Assembly (NCBI GenBank): GCA_964584805.1
Contig: CAZPAY010000001.1
Span: 1-64,000, forward strand
Length of the DNA stretch: 64,000 nucleotides
Direction: 5' to 3'
Source of the DNA: JABHIE01 sp964584805
GTDB taxonomy: Bacteria > Planctomycetota > UBA1135
The position numbers and the translations under genes were made by a program. Positions 34,804 through 44,471 of this stretch are shown here, one piece after another. The notes beneath the pieces are model-generated. The model worked only from the letters and a program-made list of their open reading frames with translations, made no database searches and had not been told where the DNA came from. The stretch's first letter is position 1; each line of letters opens with the position of its first letter.

Positions 34804-37674
34804 ATGTCTGACAAGAAACGATTTCTGGTTCTCGACGGCACGGCTTTGGCCTTCCGCGCATTTTTCGCAATGCCACCGTTGACCGATTCGCAAGACCGGC
34901 CATCGGGTGCGCTTGCGGGTTACTGCAATGCTTTACTCCGCGCGATTGATGACATGCCCGCTGAATCTGTCGTCGTCTGTTGGGATCGCCCTGAGCCGAC
35001 CTTCCGGCATGAGTTGCTTCATGATTACAAGGCCAACCGCGAAGAGCTTGATGATGACCTGCGCGTGCAATTCCCATGGATGCGCGAGGCGACCGATTTG
35101 TTGGGCATCCGCAGTCTCGATAAAGCCGGCATGGAAGCCGACGACATCATGGCGACCTTGGCGGCGCGTGGCAACGAAGCGGGCTACGAGGTATACCTTT
35201 ATTCAAGCGATAAAGATTTGTCGCAATGCGTGACCGACTTAGTGTGGCAATGCCCCCCGCCACGCCCCAATGACACAGCCAAGATTCTTAAGCCCGCTGA
35301 CATCGTTGAAAAATATGGTCTTGGGCCAGAAGCGATGGCGGATTGGCAGGCACTCGTTGGTGATTCGACCGACAACATCAAAGGTGTGAGCGGAGTTGGT
35401 GCAAAAACGGCGACAAAGTTGTTGCTGAAATACGGCGACCTCGACACGGTGCTTGAGCGCGGGCCAAAAGAAGAAAAAGGCAAGCTCGCCGAGCGACTTG
35501 CCGAGCACGCGGCTGATGCCCGCATGGCCCTGCAGTTGGTCACTTTGCGCACCGACCTCGAAACCGACGCACCCGACACCTTTCCGCGGGCCACGCCCGA
35601 CTGGATTGAGTTGGATGATTTTTGTGTCGAGCATTCCTTCACGACTTTGCGCACGCGACTGCAAAAAATGCGCGATGGCGGCTCAAGCAAGAAAGCACCT
35701 GCGGCATCTTCACCCAAGCAATCAGTCGCCCAAGAGCCAAAGCCGACAACGCGCACGAGCAAGCCTGCCGTCCCTACTGATTACCAACTCGTTGACACGC
35801 CTCAGCGACTCGAAGCTCTGCGTGAAAAACTCGCGGCCAGTTCCGGTTTTGCTTTTGATACCGAAACGACGAGCATTGACGCATTGCGTGCCGAGCTAGT
35901 CGGGATGTCCTTCTCTTTTGAGGCACACACTGGGTTTTATGTGCCGATCTTGAGCCCTGAGCATCCACCTACCAGCGCGGCCGCCGCCGATGCGCATCCA
36001 CAAACGGGCGATTTGTTTTCTGCCCCCGCACCCGACCAGCAAAGCGGCCCCGCAGTTACGGGCCCTGGCGGAGAGCACCCCGTTGAGTATTTGCGTGCCG
36101 TCCTTGAAGACGCGAGCATTCCTAAATATGGGCATAACTGTAAATACGATTTGCATGTCATGCAAGGTGCGGGCTTGACCGTTGCGGGCTGGGCCTTCGA
36201 CACGATGATTGCGCATTTTTTGATTGCGCCGGATCGTCGCCACGGGCTCGACGATGTTTCGCTGGCTTATCTAAATTTGCGAAAAATTCCGACGAGTGAC
36301 TTACTGGGTAAAGGCGCAAAGGCCATCACCATGGACAAGGTCGAGCTCGAAACGGTCAGCCGCTATGCCTGCGAAGATGCCGATACTGTTTTTCAGCTCG
36401 TCCCGATTTTCCGCGAGCTTATGGCTGAGGCAAAAGTCACCACTCTTTTCGAAATGCTAGAAATGCCTCTGATGCCCGTACTGGCTCGAATGGAGGCCGT
36501 TGGCATTGCGCTCGATGAAGATCGTCTTGCCGCATTGAGCACGATTATGCATGAGCGCCGCGCAGCCATGCAATCGCGCGTGCATCAAATCGCTGACGAG
36601 CCCTTCAATCTGAATTCGCCTAAGCAACTGGGCCCCATTCTGTTTGAAAAACTTTTGATTCAAGAAGAAGCGGGCATCACCAAGGTGGGCCGCACGAAAA
36701 CCGGTTTTAAAACCGATGCGGCAACGCTTGAAAAATATGAGGGCATTGAAATCGTGGACAAACTCTTAGAGTTTCGGCGGCTCACAAAGCTGCTCGGCAC
36801 CTATGTCGACACTTTGCCCAAAGATGTCCACCCCAACACCGGGCGGGTTCACACCTCTTTCAATCAGGCTGTTGCCGCAACGGGGCGTCTATCTTCGAGC
36901 GACCCCAACTTGCAAAACATTCCGAATCGCCACCCAGAGGGTCGTGAAATTCGTGAGGCCTTTATTCCGAGCAACTCGGATTCAGTCTTGCTTTCTGCGG
37001 ACTACAGCCAAGTTGAATTGCGAGTTGTAGCGCATCTTTCAGCAGATACAGCGCTTCAAGAGGCCTTCCGCCAAGGTGCGGATGTCCACGCGGCAACCGC
37101 TGCGCGCGTTTTTGAGGTCGAGCCCGAAGCCGTCACGCCCGAAATGCGCAGCCACGCCAAGACCATTAACTTTGGCCTCCTTTATGGCATGGGCGCCCAT
37201 CGCCTCGGTCGCGAAACCAACATGAGTCACAAAGAGGCCAAAGACTTTATCGAGCGTTATTACGACGCCATGCCGGGCGTGCGTGATTGGCTCGAAACGA
37301 CTCTGATTGACGCACAAGAAAATTGCGAGGTGCGCACTTTAGCGGGTCGTCGTCGCCCATTGCCCGAGCTGCAATCCCGCGATGGCCGCGTGCGCTCTAA
37401 CGCAGAAAACGCCGCGGTGAACACCCCCGTCCAAGGCACGGCTGCTGACCTCATCAAAGAGGCCATGCTTAAGGTTGACGCGCGCATCACGGCCGATGGC
37501 CTCAAAGCAAAGATGATTCTGCAAGTGCATGACGAGCTCGTTTTTGATTGCCCCCTCGACGAAGTCGCTACACTCTCTCAGCTCTTAATCGACGAAATGG
37601 AATCTGTCGGCGACCTCAACATCCCCCTTAAAGTCGATCTTGGCACTGGCCCCAACTGGGCTGAAGCCCATTAA
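34804..37674 (+). CDS. polA: DNA polymerase I
   Basis: A 956-residue A-family polymerase for gap filling and RNA primer removal. The 5'-3' exonuclease domain occupies about 1-290. The proofreading domain keeps FDTET (Asp352, Glu354), HNCKYD and YACEDAD, so 3'-5' exonuclease activity is probably intact. The polymerase has motif A ADYSQVEL (Asp733), motif B KTINFGLLYG and motif C VHDELVFD (Asp910). An Ala/Pro-rich linker inside the proofreading domain (about 383-420) contains QTGDLF, which slightly resembles a clamp-binding motif. I chose the ATG at 34804, 5 bp after the previous stop; an in-frame ATG at 34768 would overlap that gene by 31 bp. The stop abuts the next ATG. Confidence 0.97.
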   Translation: MSDKKRFLVLDGTALAFRAFFAMPPLTDSQDRPSGALAGYCNALLRAIDDMPAESVVVCWDRPEPTFRHELLHDYKANREELDDDLRVQFPWMREATDLLGIRSLDKAGMEADDIMATLAARGNEAGYEVYLYSSDKDLSQCVTDLVWQCPPPRPNDTAKILKPADIVEKYGLGPEAMADWQALVGDSTDNIKGVSGVGAKTATKLLLKYGDLDTVLERGPKEEKGKLAERLAEHAADARMALQLVTLRTDLETDAPDTFPRATPDWIELDDFCVEHSFTTLRTRLQKMRDGGSSKKAPAASSPKQSVAQEPKPTTRTSKPAVPTDYQLVDTPQRLEALREKLAASSGFAFDTETTSIDALRAELVGMSFSFEAHTGFYVPILSPEHPPTSAAAADAHPQTGDLFSAPAPDQQSGPAVTGPGGEHPVEYLRAVLEDASIPKYGHNCKYDLHVMQGAGLTVAGWAFDTMIAHFLIAPDRRHGLDDVSLAYLNLRKIPTSDLLGKGAKAITMDKVELETVSRYACEDADTVFQLVPIFRELMAEAKVTTLFEMLEMPLMPVLARMEAVGIALDEDRLAALSTIMHERRAAMQSRVHQIADEPFNLNSPKQLGPILFEKLLIQEEAGITKVGRTKTGFKTDAATLEKYEGIEIVDKLLEFRRLTKLLGTYVDTLPKDVHPNTGRVHTSFNQAVAATGRLSSSDPNLQNIPNRHPEGREIREAFIPSNSDSVLLSADYSQVELRVVAHLSADTALQEAFRQGADVHAATAARVFEVEPEAVTPEMRSHAKTINFGLLYGMGAHRLGRETNMSHKEAKDFIERYYDAMPGVRDWLETTLIDAQENCEVRTLAGRRRPLPELQSRDGRVRSNAENAAVNTPVQGTAADLIKEAMLKVDARITADGLKAKMILQVHDELVFDCPLDEVATLSQLLIDEMESVGDLNIPLKVDLGTGPNWAEAH

Positions 37675-39417
37675 ATGACCGCATACACGGAAGTCCTCCA
37701 GACCGCTGGCCCACTGTTCTCACTGGGCGCGTTGATGGTGCTGGGTGTAGTTTGCGGGCAGATTGCGCGTTTGCTTCGCCTGCCTACCTTGACGGGCTAC
37801 CTTGCCGCAGGTGTCATTGCGGGGCATCATGGGCTCGACTTATTGAGTAAAGAAACGCTCGGCGGCTCGCTGGATTTGGGGCAAATGCTGACTGACCCCG
37901 TCAATGATTTAGCGATGGCGCTCGTGCTCTTTGTGCTGGGCGGGCAATTCCGTTTGCACCGTATGGGTGCTATTGCAAAACCGACCATCACACTCTCGTT
38001 GCTCGAGGCTGCTTTTACTTTTGCCGTTGTCACCCTCTTGACTTGGCCCGTTTTAGGGAGCCTCGCCGGTGCCGGCTTACTTGGCATCATGGCCGTTGCC
38101 GTTGCCCCTGCCACAACGCTTGTCGTCCTTGATGAATACGGCGCAGAAGGCACAACTACAGAAACACTCAAACTTCTGACCGCCTTAAGCAATATCTGGG
38201 CCATCCTTGCTTTTGAAATCGCGCTACTTATCCTTTTAGCCACACACGGCGCCGACACTTCGCCTATGGAAATCCTATGGGATCTCGGCGGTTCATTGCT
38301 TTTCGGCGTTCTCGCGGGAATGACCCTGATTCTTCTGCAAGAGCGCACGGGGCATGGCAATTATTCACTCCCACTTCTAACGGTTCTTCTCCTTACTATT
38401 GGCATCTGCAAAGCTACCGGTGTGCCACATATGTTGGCTTTCCTCATTACGGGCGCCGTCGTCGCAAACCGGTCGCGTTTTTTTGACCCGATTGTTTCCA
38501 GTATGGGTGCCTATGCGCAGCCCACCTTTGTGCTCTTCTTCGTCATCTCAGGGATGCACTTAGATTTTGGTTTATTCGCTCAAACGAGCGGGCTTCTCGC
38601 CGTCAGCATTTATGTGTTGGCTCGCTTAATTGGCAAGGTCCTAGGAACTCGACTGGGTATGCAAGCTTCCAATCTAAAGTTAGCTAGCCTTAGCGGAAAA
38701 GGTTCGCCCCCTATTGGTCTTGGGTTGCTCTGCCAAGCCGGCGCGGCGATTGCTTTGGCATCCTACGCAGCCTCCTATAACAGCGAACTTGGCGCGCGAC
38801 TCCTCAACATCGTTTTGGGTGCGGTTATCGTTTTTGAATTGATCGGCCCCTTGTTTGTGAAGTATGTCGCAGTCGCTGCGGGTGAAGTCAAATTGGGCCA
38901 CCTACTTACGCATGCGCATCGTGCAGACCGAACATCCTGGCGCCGTTCTCTGCGCCGCGTCTTTCGAGGGCGCAAATTTGCGAAAGAGCATACGCCCGAC
39001 AACATTCAAATCGAGCGCATCATGCGCCATGCCCCTGCGACTCTAAAAGAGAGCGACGACCTTGACGCCGTTCTTCACTTTGCAAATCATTCCCGCTTTA
39101 ATCATTTCCCTGTTATTTCGGCAGAAGGGATCTTTCGGGGCCTCATCTCCCTCCACGATTTCGAGGACTTGGCTTACGACAAGCGCACAACCCATTTGAT
39201 TTCTGCTGCCGATCTTATGGCTTGGCTTCCCGACGATTCAGCACTTCCCAAGGAAACTTCACTCACTCAAGCCCGCGCTTTCTTCTCAAAATTCCCGGGA
39301 AACACCTGCGCGGTTGTTGACCCCACGCAGGGCAACAAACTCGTGGGGATGCTTGAGCGCTCTGAGGTTTTGCATGTCTCGCGCAAACTTTCGACTGAGC
39401 CTGCTTCATTAAATTAG
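37675..39417 (+). CDS. Monovalent cation/proton antiporter (CPA2/Kef-like) with C-terminal CBS pair
   Basis: A 580-residue membrane protein. About 12 hydrophobic segments fill residues 10-400, including the GYLAAGVIAGHHGL region typical of CPA2 exchangers. The cytoplasmic tail (about 445-575) has two CBS-like units (IERIMRHAPATLKESDDLDA and PDDSALPKETSLTQARAFF) that may sense nucleotides or ionic state. The ion (Na+ or K+) cannot be told. The ATG directly follows the polA stop. The 3' end overlaps the next, convergent gene by 4 nt (TTAG). Confidence 0.83.
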   Translation: MTAYTEVLQTAGPLFSLGALMVLGVVCGQIARLLRLPTLTGYLAAGVIAGHHGLDLLSKETLGGSLDLGQMLTDPVNDLAMALVLFVLGGQFRLHRMGAIAKPTITLSLLEAAFTFAVVTLLTWPVLGSLAGAGLLGIMAVAVAPATTLVVLDEYGAEGTTTETLKLLTALSNIWAILAFEIALLILLATHGADTSPMEILWDLGGSLLFGVLAGMTLILLQERTGHGNYSLPLLTVLLLTIGICKATGVPHMLAFLITGAVVANRSRFFDPIVSSMGAYAQPTFVLFFVISGMHLDFGLFAQTSGLLAVSIYVLARLIGKVLGTRLGMQASNLKLASLSGKGSPPIGLGLLCQAGAAIALASYAASYNSELGARLLNIVLGAVIVFELIGPLFVKYVAVAAGEVKLGHLLTHAHRADRTSWRRSLRRVFRGRKFAKEHTPDNIQIERIMRHAPATLKESDDLDAVLHFANHSRFNHFPVISAEGIFRGLISLHDFEDLAYDKRTTHLISAADLMAWLPDDSALPKETSLTQARAFFSKFPGNTCAVVDPTQGNKLVGMLERSEVLHVSRKLSTEPASLN

Positions 39418-41147
39418 AGCTGACGCTTTCGGTCGTTTTTTGCCTGCTTCAAATCTTGTGCTGCAAGAATAGCCTCTTCCGTGTTGCCGCCCCACTGGAT
39501 TGCCAACTCAAAAGAAGAAATCGCACGGTCCCATTCGGCAAAGCTCGCGTAAACACGGCCAAGAAACAAATGGGAAATATAGGCTCGCGGATGAGCGAGC
39601 ACGGCCGCTTCAAGCGCCCATTTTGATTCTTCGACCCATTCCCGCTGAGAATAACCCGTAATGGGATCAGCTGTAGCGAGAAAAGCCTCCCAACAGACGA
39701 GGCCCAGCTCTTGAAGCCGTTTGCCGGAATTCGGACTCATTTCTACCGCGCGCCGTGCCTCAATTCGCGCGGCAACCCATTCTTTTTGCAACGCATAAAC
39801 ATGAGCTCGGAATGCGTAGTACTCCGATTCTTCACCGGCAATGGGACGGATAGCTGGCTGTGCTTTAGCCAATGCAATCGCGGCGGGTAGGTCGCCTTCG
39901 CGGTTCAGCAATGAAAAAGCGCCCAACCGAGCGGTGAGAGATGTTGGGTTTTCAATAAAAATGCGCTGAGCGATTGCACGGGGGCCTTGAAGCCAAGGCT
40001 GCACAGCAGAAGGAAGTAAGAATGCCCACACACAAAGAGCAATCGCGATGATTTTTTTTGCATATTGCGGCTTCGAAAGAGCCCAAAGCAATAATAAAAA
40101 ACCAGCCAAGGGCAAATAGAGATACCGCTCCGCAACGGTTGTGGCCATGATTGGTTTTAGTGCAATCAGCCATGTCGGCGCAAGAGTGGCGGCGGTGAAG
40201 AAAAATGAAAAAAGAGGAAGGGAATCTTTACGGTTGACCAGCCTCTTGATGCAAACAATAAACACAAATACGGATAAGCCTAATGCAAGCCACCCAAGCC
40301 AGTTGCTGTGGGGTGCGGCAGGAAGCAAAGTGGAGTGCGACGGCCAAACGGCGTGTTGCGCATTCCAGCCCAAAGCATTAAGCCAACGATCAAAAGCATC
40401 GGGGTGCCATGGTTGGGACGGCCGACTCGCCACTTCAGCGCCGAGTTCCGTTTGCCAAGACAGAATCGCCCTCGCGACAAAGGCACAGGAATAGGAAACG
40501 GCCACAGCTATGCGTTGCTTTTGCAAACCCAAGCTCAACAAAACCACCAAAATAGGTGCAGCCCAAGCTACTTCTTTCGCCTGAACCGCCAAGAAAAAAG
40601 CAAATGCTCCGCAATAATGAAACCGACTCACTTCAAGGCGCAGCGCTCGAATGGAAAGTAACAGAGAGAGAAAAACGAAAGTCCCAGCCACGACATCATG
40701 GCGAGCAGAGAGCCAAGCAGCCGGGTTGACATGTATTGGGTGAAAAGCAAAACCAGCTCCCAGCAACCACAATGAGCCAACACCCCGCTCAAGAGGTCGG
40801 AAGAGTGTAAGCACTTCCTGGAACATCAAGGTGGCCATTGCTACCGACAATCCGTACCAAAAAGCTTGATGCCAATGGGCAAAGGCCCAGCCATCATCGC
40901 CTAGAATTAAATCAAGACGCATCAAAGCTATCGATAGAGGGCGCTGCAAATGCCCAAACCACTCACCAAATGCACCCGGCAAGTGGAGCAACTCCGCCCA
41001 TTCATGGATAGTGGGCAAATGACGCACATAAAACGCCGTGTCGTCTAAAACTAGGCCAACCCTTTGAAAAGCGAAACCTGTCAGCAAAAAAGAAAGCCCA
41101 CCCAGCACAAAGGCTGGGTGGGCTAGAAAAGACCGAATTGTCGGCAT
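39414..41147 (-). CDS. TMTC-like membrane glycosyltransferase (GT-C fold) with C-terminal TPRs
   Basis: A 577-residue polytopic protein. The first helix is followed by an acidic VLDDTAFYV motif (about 31-39), and then come RPLSIALMR and HPIHVNPAAWLSARHD, patterns of TMTC/DUF1736 proteins, which in eukaryotes transfer mannose to protein. Helices continue to about 390, then TPR-like repeats run to the end (YYAFRAHVYALQKEWVAAR, SHLFLGRVYASFAEWDRA). I chose the ATG at 41147, 10 bp after the hflC stop; an in-frame codon at 41180 would overlap hflC. A terminator-like hairpin lies inside the first membrane segment (see 41085-41124). The glycan and acceptor are unknown. Confidence 0.7.
   Translation of the reverse strand: MPTIRSFLAHPAFVLGGLSFLLTGFAFQRVGLVLDDTAFYVRHLPTIHEWAELLHLPGAFGEWFGHLQRPLSIALMRLDLILGDDGWAFAHWHQAFWYGLSVAMATLMFQEVLTLFRPLERGVGSLWLLGAGFAFHPIHVNPAAWLSARHDVVAGTFVFLSLLLSIRALRLEVSRFHYCGAFAFFLAVQAKEVAWAAPILVVLLSLGLQKQRIAVAVSYSCAFVARAILSWQTELGAEVASRPSQPWHPDAFDRWLNALGWNAQHAVWPSHSTLLPAAPHSNWLGWLALGLSVFVFIVCIKRLVNRKDSLPLFSFFFTAATLAPTWLIALKPIMATTVAERYLYLPLAGFLLLLWALSKPQYAKKIIAIALCVWAFLLPSAVQPWLQGPRAIAQRIFIENPTSLTARLGAFSLLNREGDLPAAIALAKAQPAIRPIAGEESEYYAFRAHVYALQKEWVAARIEARRAVEMSPNSGKRLQELGLVCWEAFLATADPITGYSQREWVEESKWALEAAVLAHPRAYISHLFLGRVYASFAEWDRAISSFELAIQWGGNTEEAILAAQDLKQAKNDRKRQL
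41085..41124 (-). terminator. Terminator-like hairpin inside the first codons of the TMTC-like gene
   Basis: On the minus strand a perfect 12-bp GC-rich inverted repeat (41124-41113 and 41106-41095, 6-nt loop) is followed at once by TTTCTTTTTT. This is the shape of an intrinsic terminator for transcripts coming from hflK-hflC. It begins about 23 nt inside the downstream coding frame, encoding A-H-P-A-F-V-L-G-G-L-S of membrane segment 1. It may limit readthrough or act as an attenuator. Confidence 0.65.
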
Positions 41148-41157
41148 TGAGTGGGCT

Positions 41158-42234
41158 CTAATCTGAGACCGACTTACCAACGAGCAAGCGAGTCAAAGCC
41201 TCTAAATCCATTAACATCGGCACTGCGGGGTTTGAAGCATCAAGCGTCACAGAAGGCACGCGCAAATTCTTCGCGGCCTCAATGCCAAGGAGGATTGCAC
41301 CACCTTTTGAATCTAGAGCTACCGTCCGTAATTCATTCCGTAAAGCCTCCGACTTCTCAACGGCCAGGCCGCCCTCAGCCTCAAGGATGACACGATCCGC
41401 ATCACCCTCTGCTTTTGCACGGCGTGAATACATTTCAGCATTTGCCCTAATGGTCGCAATCTTGACTTGGTTCTCAGAAGTGCGTTCTTGAATTCTCTTG
41501 TCCCACTCTTGCGTCTTAGCCATCTCAGCCGCAACGATTTGGCGCTCAATCAAATTCACATCTTTTTGCGCCTCGGCCATCAAAGTAAGGGCGACATCAA
41601 GATTGGCTTTCTGGCGCAAGAACTGCTTTTCTTGCAACTTCGTTTCGTACTCTGTGGGGAAACCAATGCGTCGAATCAAGATGGAATCTGCTTTACAGTG
41701 CAATTCGGCCAACTGACGATTTAACTCAGGCAGGGCATCTGAGACTCGCGCGAGACGCTCATCCGTTACCTGCAAATCTTCCGAAGTCAATTTCGGTAGT
41801 TCTTCACGCAACAACGACTCCACAATGGATTCGACGCGCTCGCGGTACGCATGAGTCAAACCGGAACTCACAATCGACCAAGCTTCATTGGGAACGATGT
41901 GGTAAGGCACCGACAATTCAATCGTCACATTGTTGTTGTCAGTCGTGCGAATCTCAAGCGGCGGATACCATGAATCGGTATTGCTAGTCGAAGTGCGACG
42001 CGAATCAGTAAAATGCAAAAAATGCGTTTTACGCGGTAAGAAATACCATTTGTGATAGCCAGAAATACCAAGATGAATTCCCGTTGGGTAATCTTGGCTG
42101 ACGATACCACCCCCCCACATACCTTGCTTTACGCCGATTGTTGCAGGAGGCACGCGCTTAAAGAAAAGTGCGAAAAAGATAGGCACCAAGACTAGGATGA
42201 CCAAAAAACCGATTAAGCCTTTGAATGATTTCAT
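41158..42234 (-). CDS. hflC: SPFH/Band 7 protein, HflC-like
   Basis: A 358-residue membrane-anchored protein: an N-terminal helix (about 7-27), an SPFH/Band 7 domain (about 30-200), then a long charged coiled coil (about 200-330). Such proteins oligomerise in the membrane and often regulate proteases such as FtsH. It overlaps the upstream SPFH gene by ATGA (42231-42234), so the two form an HflK/HflC-type pair. Assignment as HflC rather than a general prohibitin-like protein rests on this pairing. Downstream is the TMTC-like gene, preceded by a terminator-like hairpin. Confidence 0.75.
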   Translation of the reverse strand: MKSFKGLIGFLVILVLVPIFFALFFKRVPPATIGVKQGMWGGGIVSQDYPTGIHLGISGYHKWYFLPRKTHFLHFTDSRRTSTSNTDSWYPPLEIRTTDNNNVTIELSVPYHIVPNEAWSIVSSGLTHAYRERVESIVESLLREELPKLTSEDLQVTDERLARVSDALPELNRQLAELHCKADSILIRRIGFPTEYETKLQEKQFLRQKANLDVALTLMAEAQKDVNLIERQIVAAEMAKTQEWDKRIQERTSENQVKIATIRANAEMYSRRAKAEGDADRVILEAEGGLAVEKSEALRNELRTVALDSKGGAILLGIEAAKNLRVPSVTLDASNPAVPMLMDLEALTRLLVGKSVSD

Positions 42235-43403
42235 CGTTGACCTCCTAGACCAGGCGCAGCCGAGCCGAGATGTTCTAATCGCACTGGCGCGGGATCACGA
42301 CGGTATGGAATGATTTCGAAAGAGATGCTCGCCAATTTCTTAGCGAGGGTTTCACGGACGAGTATGTCACCACGCTTCGCCAATGCTTCCACTCTAGCCG
42401 TAAGGCCCTCGGCCTCTTTGCGTGCTGCAGTTTCAAGGCCGCGGGCTTCCGCGAGCAAAGCATCCTTTTCTGCCTGCCCCGCACCCCGCTGGGTGATGGC
42501 CCAAGCATCGGCACTCTTCTGAACCTCTACAGCATCTTTTTCAGCTGAAATCCTTTGAGCCTCAAGCGTACCGAGCAAGAGCTCGTATTCCGTAGCTTTG
42601 TCACGCTCAATATTGGCAAGACGACGGTCACGCTCTTTTAGAAGTTGATTGGCTTCAATCTTCAACTTTTCAACTTGCTGGTTCGCAACTTTTCGGTCTT
42701 CAATCGCTTTTTCGTAGGAGGCCTCGAATTTGGGCTTAGGCGTAATAATTTTGAAAATCTCGACACCGTGTGGCCGAAGAGAATCATTGAGCCTTTTCTT
42801 TGCATTCGCCGTCGCTGTCTTGTAGCCAGAAGGGTCAGCGACCTCTTCCGCAGAATAACGGCCAAATTCATCACGCAGAATTGAGCGCGCATAAGCTCGC
42901 ACCCAGTTTTGCTTAAATGCCTCGCCCTCACCAGAATCATGAAGCAAATAAGTCGCATGACTCGGTAGTAACTGGTATTGGATTTTCAGCGTCTCGAACC
43001 AAAAGTTCGAACCGTCATTGGCTCGAACCGTTAACTTTTTCACATGGTTGGAATCACGGTCTTTTGTGCCTTCCATTACGAATTCGTTGGGTGACTTATC
43101 AAACTTAAAAGCTTGCTCTAGAATAGGAACAAAAATTCGATAACCCGGTTGATTCACGAGCTCTTCTTCGCCCGTCATGTAATTCACAATCACGCCGACC
43201 TCGCGCTCTGAAATTTCGACGATTCCAGCCCGGCCGGTCAGCAAACCAGCACCGACTAGAACCAATAAAAGGAATAGTACGCCCAGAGCAGTCAAGACCT
43301 TGGGGGAAGGCGGTTTGCCTCCTCCGAAAGAAAAATCTGGCATCGAGGGCCCGCCGGAACCTCTCGGCGGAAAAGGAGGAGGAGGAGGAGGAGCTTGAGT
43401 CAT
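42231..43403 (-). CDS. hflK: SPFH/Band 7 protein, HflK-like, with proline-rich N-terminus
   Basis: A 390-residue SPFH protein. A Pro/Gly-rich tail (about 1-34, including six consecutive prolines) precedes a membrane helix (about 37-57), a Band 7 domain (about 60-250) and a coiled coil (about 225-350). The proline run implies dependence on EF-P during translation. The Gly/Pro-rich head is typical of HflK. The start ATG at 43403 has a GGTAATAACC leader, a weak ribosome site. It heads the hflK-hflC operon and diverges from the phosphodiesterase-family gene across 63 bp. Confidence 0.78.
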   Translation of the reverse strand: MTQAPPPPPPFPPRGSGGPSMPDFSFGGGKPPSPKVLTALGVLFLLLVLVGAGLLTGRAGIVEISEREVGVIVNYMTGEEELVNQPGYRIFVPILEQAFKFDKSPNEFVMEGTKDRDSNHVKKLTVRANDGSNFWFETLKIQYQLLPSHATYLLHDSGEGEAFKQNWVRAYARSILRDEFGRYSAEEVADPSGYKTATANAKKRLNDSLRPHGVEIFKIITPKPKFEASYEKAIEDRKVANQQVEKLKIEANQLLKERDRRLANIERDKATEYELLLGTLEAQRISAEKDAVEVQKSADAWAITQRGAGQAEKDALLAEARGLETAARKEAEGLTARVEALAKRGDILVRETLAKKLASISFEIIPYRRDPAPVRLEHLGSAAPGLGGQR

Positions 43404-43466
43404 GGTTATTACCTACACGTATCCTAACCATTTGGCGCACAAGAATCGCGCCCTTAATATGCTCTG

Positions 43467-44471
43467 GTGTCTATCCGCCCCCGCCACTCTGGGCGTTGGT
43501 TGCGTCGACTTTTTGGACTTCTCCTATTTCTCTCGGCCTTCTCAACCCTAAACGCGTTTTACCCGATTAGCTATTTGAGCTGGGCGGGGCATTTTCAGCT
43601 TCACTTATTCTTGGCAACCTTCGCGGCTCTTGTCATTTTTCGTATTCCTCGGGTTCGAGCAGCGTTTTGGCGCCCGAAACGCATCCAGTCTTTTTTTGGG
43701 CTGTCGCTCCTCACGCACTTTTGCATCGTTACGCTTGCCCTCATCCCAAATGCCAGCCCAGACCTTGCCGACCCCATTCCGATTCGAGCAGGCTGGGTAA
43801 ATGCTCAATGGAATCCTGCCGCCCTCCGCAAAGCTCTCGATTTGTTCCAATCCGAAAATGTAGACTTTTTTGGTGTAGCGGAAGTCCCCTTTGATTTTAA
43901 AGATGATGACCCATGCTTGAGCCACTGGCCCTATATCGCATACTCTCCCGTGCGACAGCTCGTGCTCTGCTCGCGGACGCCGCTTGAGAATGTCCACATT
44001 CCAATAAAAATCAATCGCAAACGAGAGTCTTCGCAACTTTCCGCACTCACGAGCATTCGCGGCCGGCTCTTGCAGTTGCATATCACTCATTTAAGCATTC
44101 CATTTTTTCCAATTCATGAGCGGCAATTCAGCCGACTGCCTGGCATCCTTGCGAGAGAAAGCAAAGCGGCCAGCTCCAAAAGCGCATCTATCTTAATGGG
44201 CGATTTCAATACGACACCGTGGGTGCGAGAGTTCAGCAATTTGCAAACATCTGGGTGGCGCGACACGCGGCGTGGGCACTGGCCCATCCCGACTTGGGGC
44301 CCTTTTGGTGCCTTCTGGCTTGGCCTACCGATTGATCAAGTGCTCATCAATGGGCAAATCGCTTGCACGGATTTTCGTGTCGGCCCTGACTGCCTTTCAG
44401 ATCACAAACCGTTGATTGTCGATTTAGAGCTCGGCCGACCAAGAATCGAGTATTCGCTCAACCAAAACTAG
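43467..44471 (+). CDS. Membrane-anchored endonuclease/exonuclease/phosphatase-family protein
   Basis: A 334-residue protein with a GTG start. Residues 1-100 hold about three membrane helices, then an EEP domain with an acidic metal site: GVAEVPFDF (about 134-142), LMGDFNTTP (about 248-256) and CLSDHKPLIVDLEL (about 311-324). Relatives cleave phosphodiester bonds in nucleic acids, lipids or nucleotides; the substrate is not predictable. An ATG at 43459 is out of frame. Its 3' end overlaps convergent miaA by 48 nt. Confidence 0.72.
   Translation: MSIRPRHSGRWLRRLFGLLLFLSAFSTLNAFYPISYLSWAGHFQLHLFLATFAALVIFRIPRVRAAFWRPKRIQSFFGLSLLTHFCIVTLALIPNASPDLADPIPIRAGWVNAQWNPAALRKALDLFQSENVDFFGVAEVPFDFKDDDPCLSHWPYIAYSPVRQLVLCSRTPLENVHIPIKINRKRESSQLSALTSIRGRLLQLHITHLSIPFFPIHERQFSRLPGILARESKAASSKSASILMGDFNTTPWVREFSNLQTSGWRDTRRGHWPIPTWGPFGAFWLGLPIDQVLINGQIACTDFRVGPDCLSDHKPLIVDLELGRPRIEYSLNQN

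Noticed and set aside
41095..41124. Plus-strand terminator at the 41.1 kb hairpin
   Set aside because: On the plus strand the hairpin is followed by AGAAAAG with no T-run; only the minus strand has the terminator layout.
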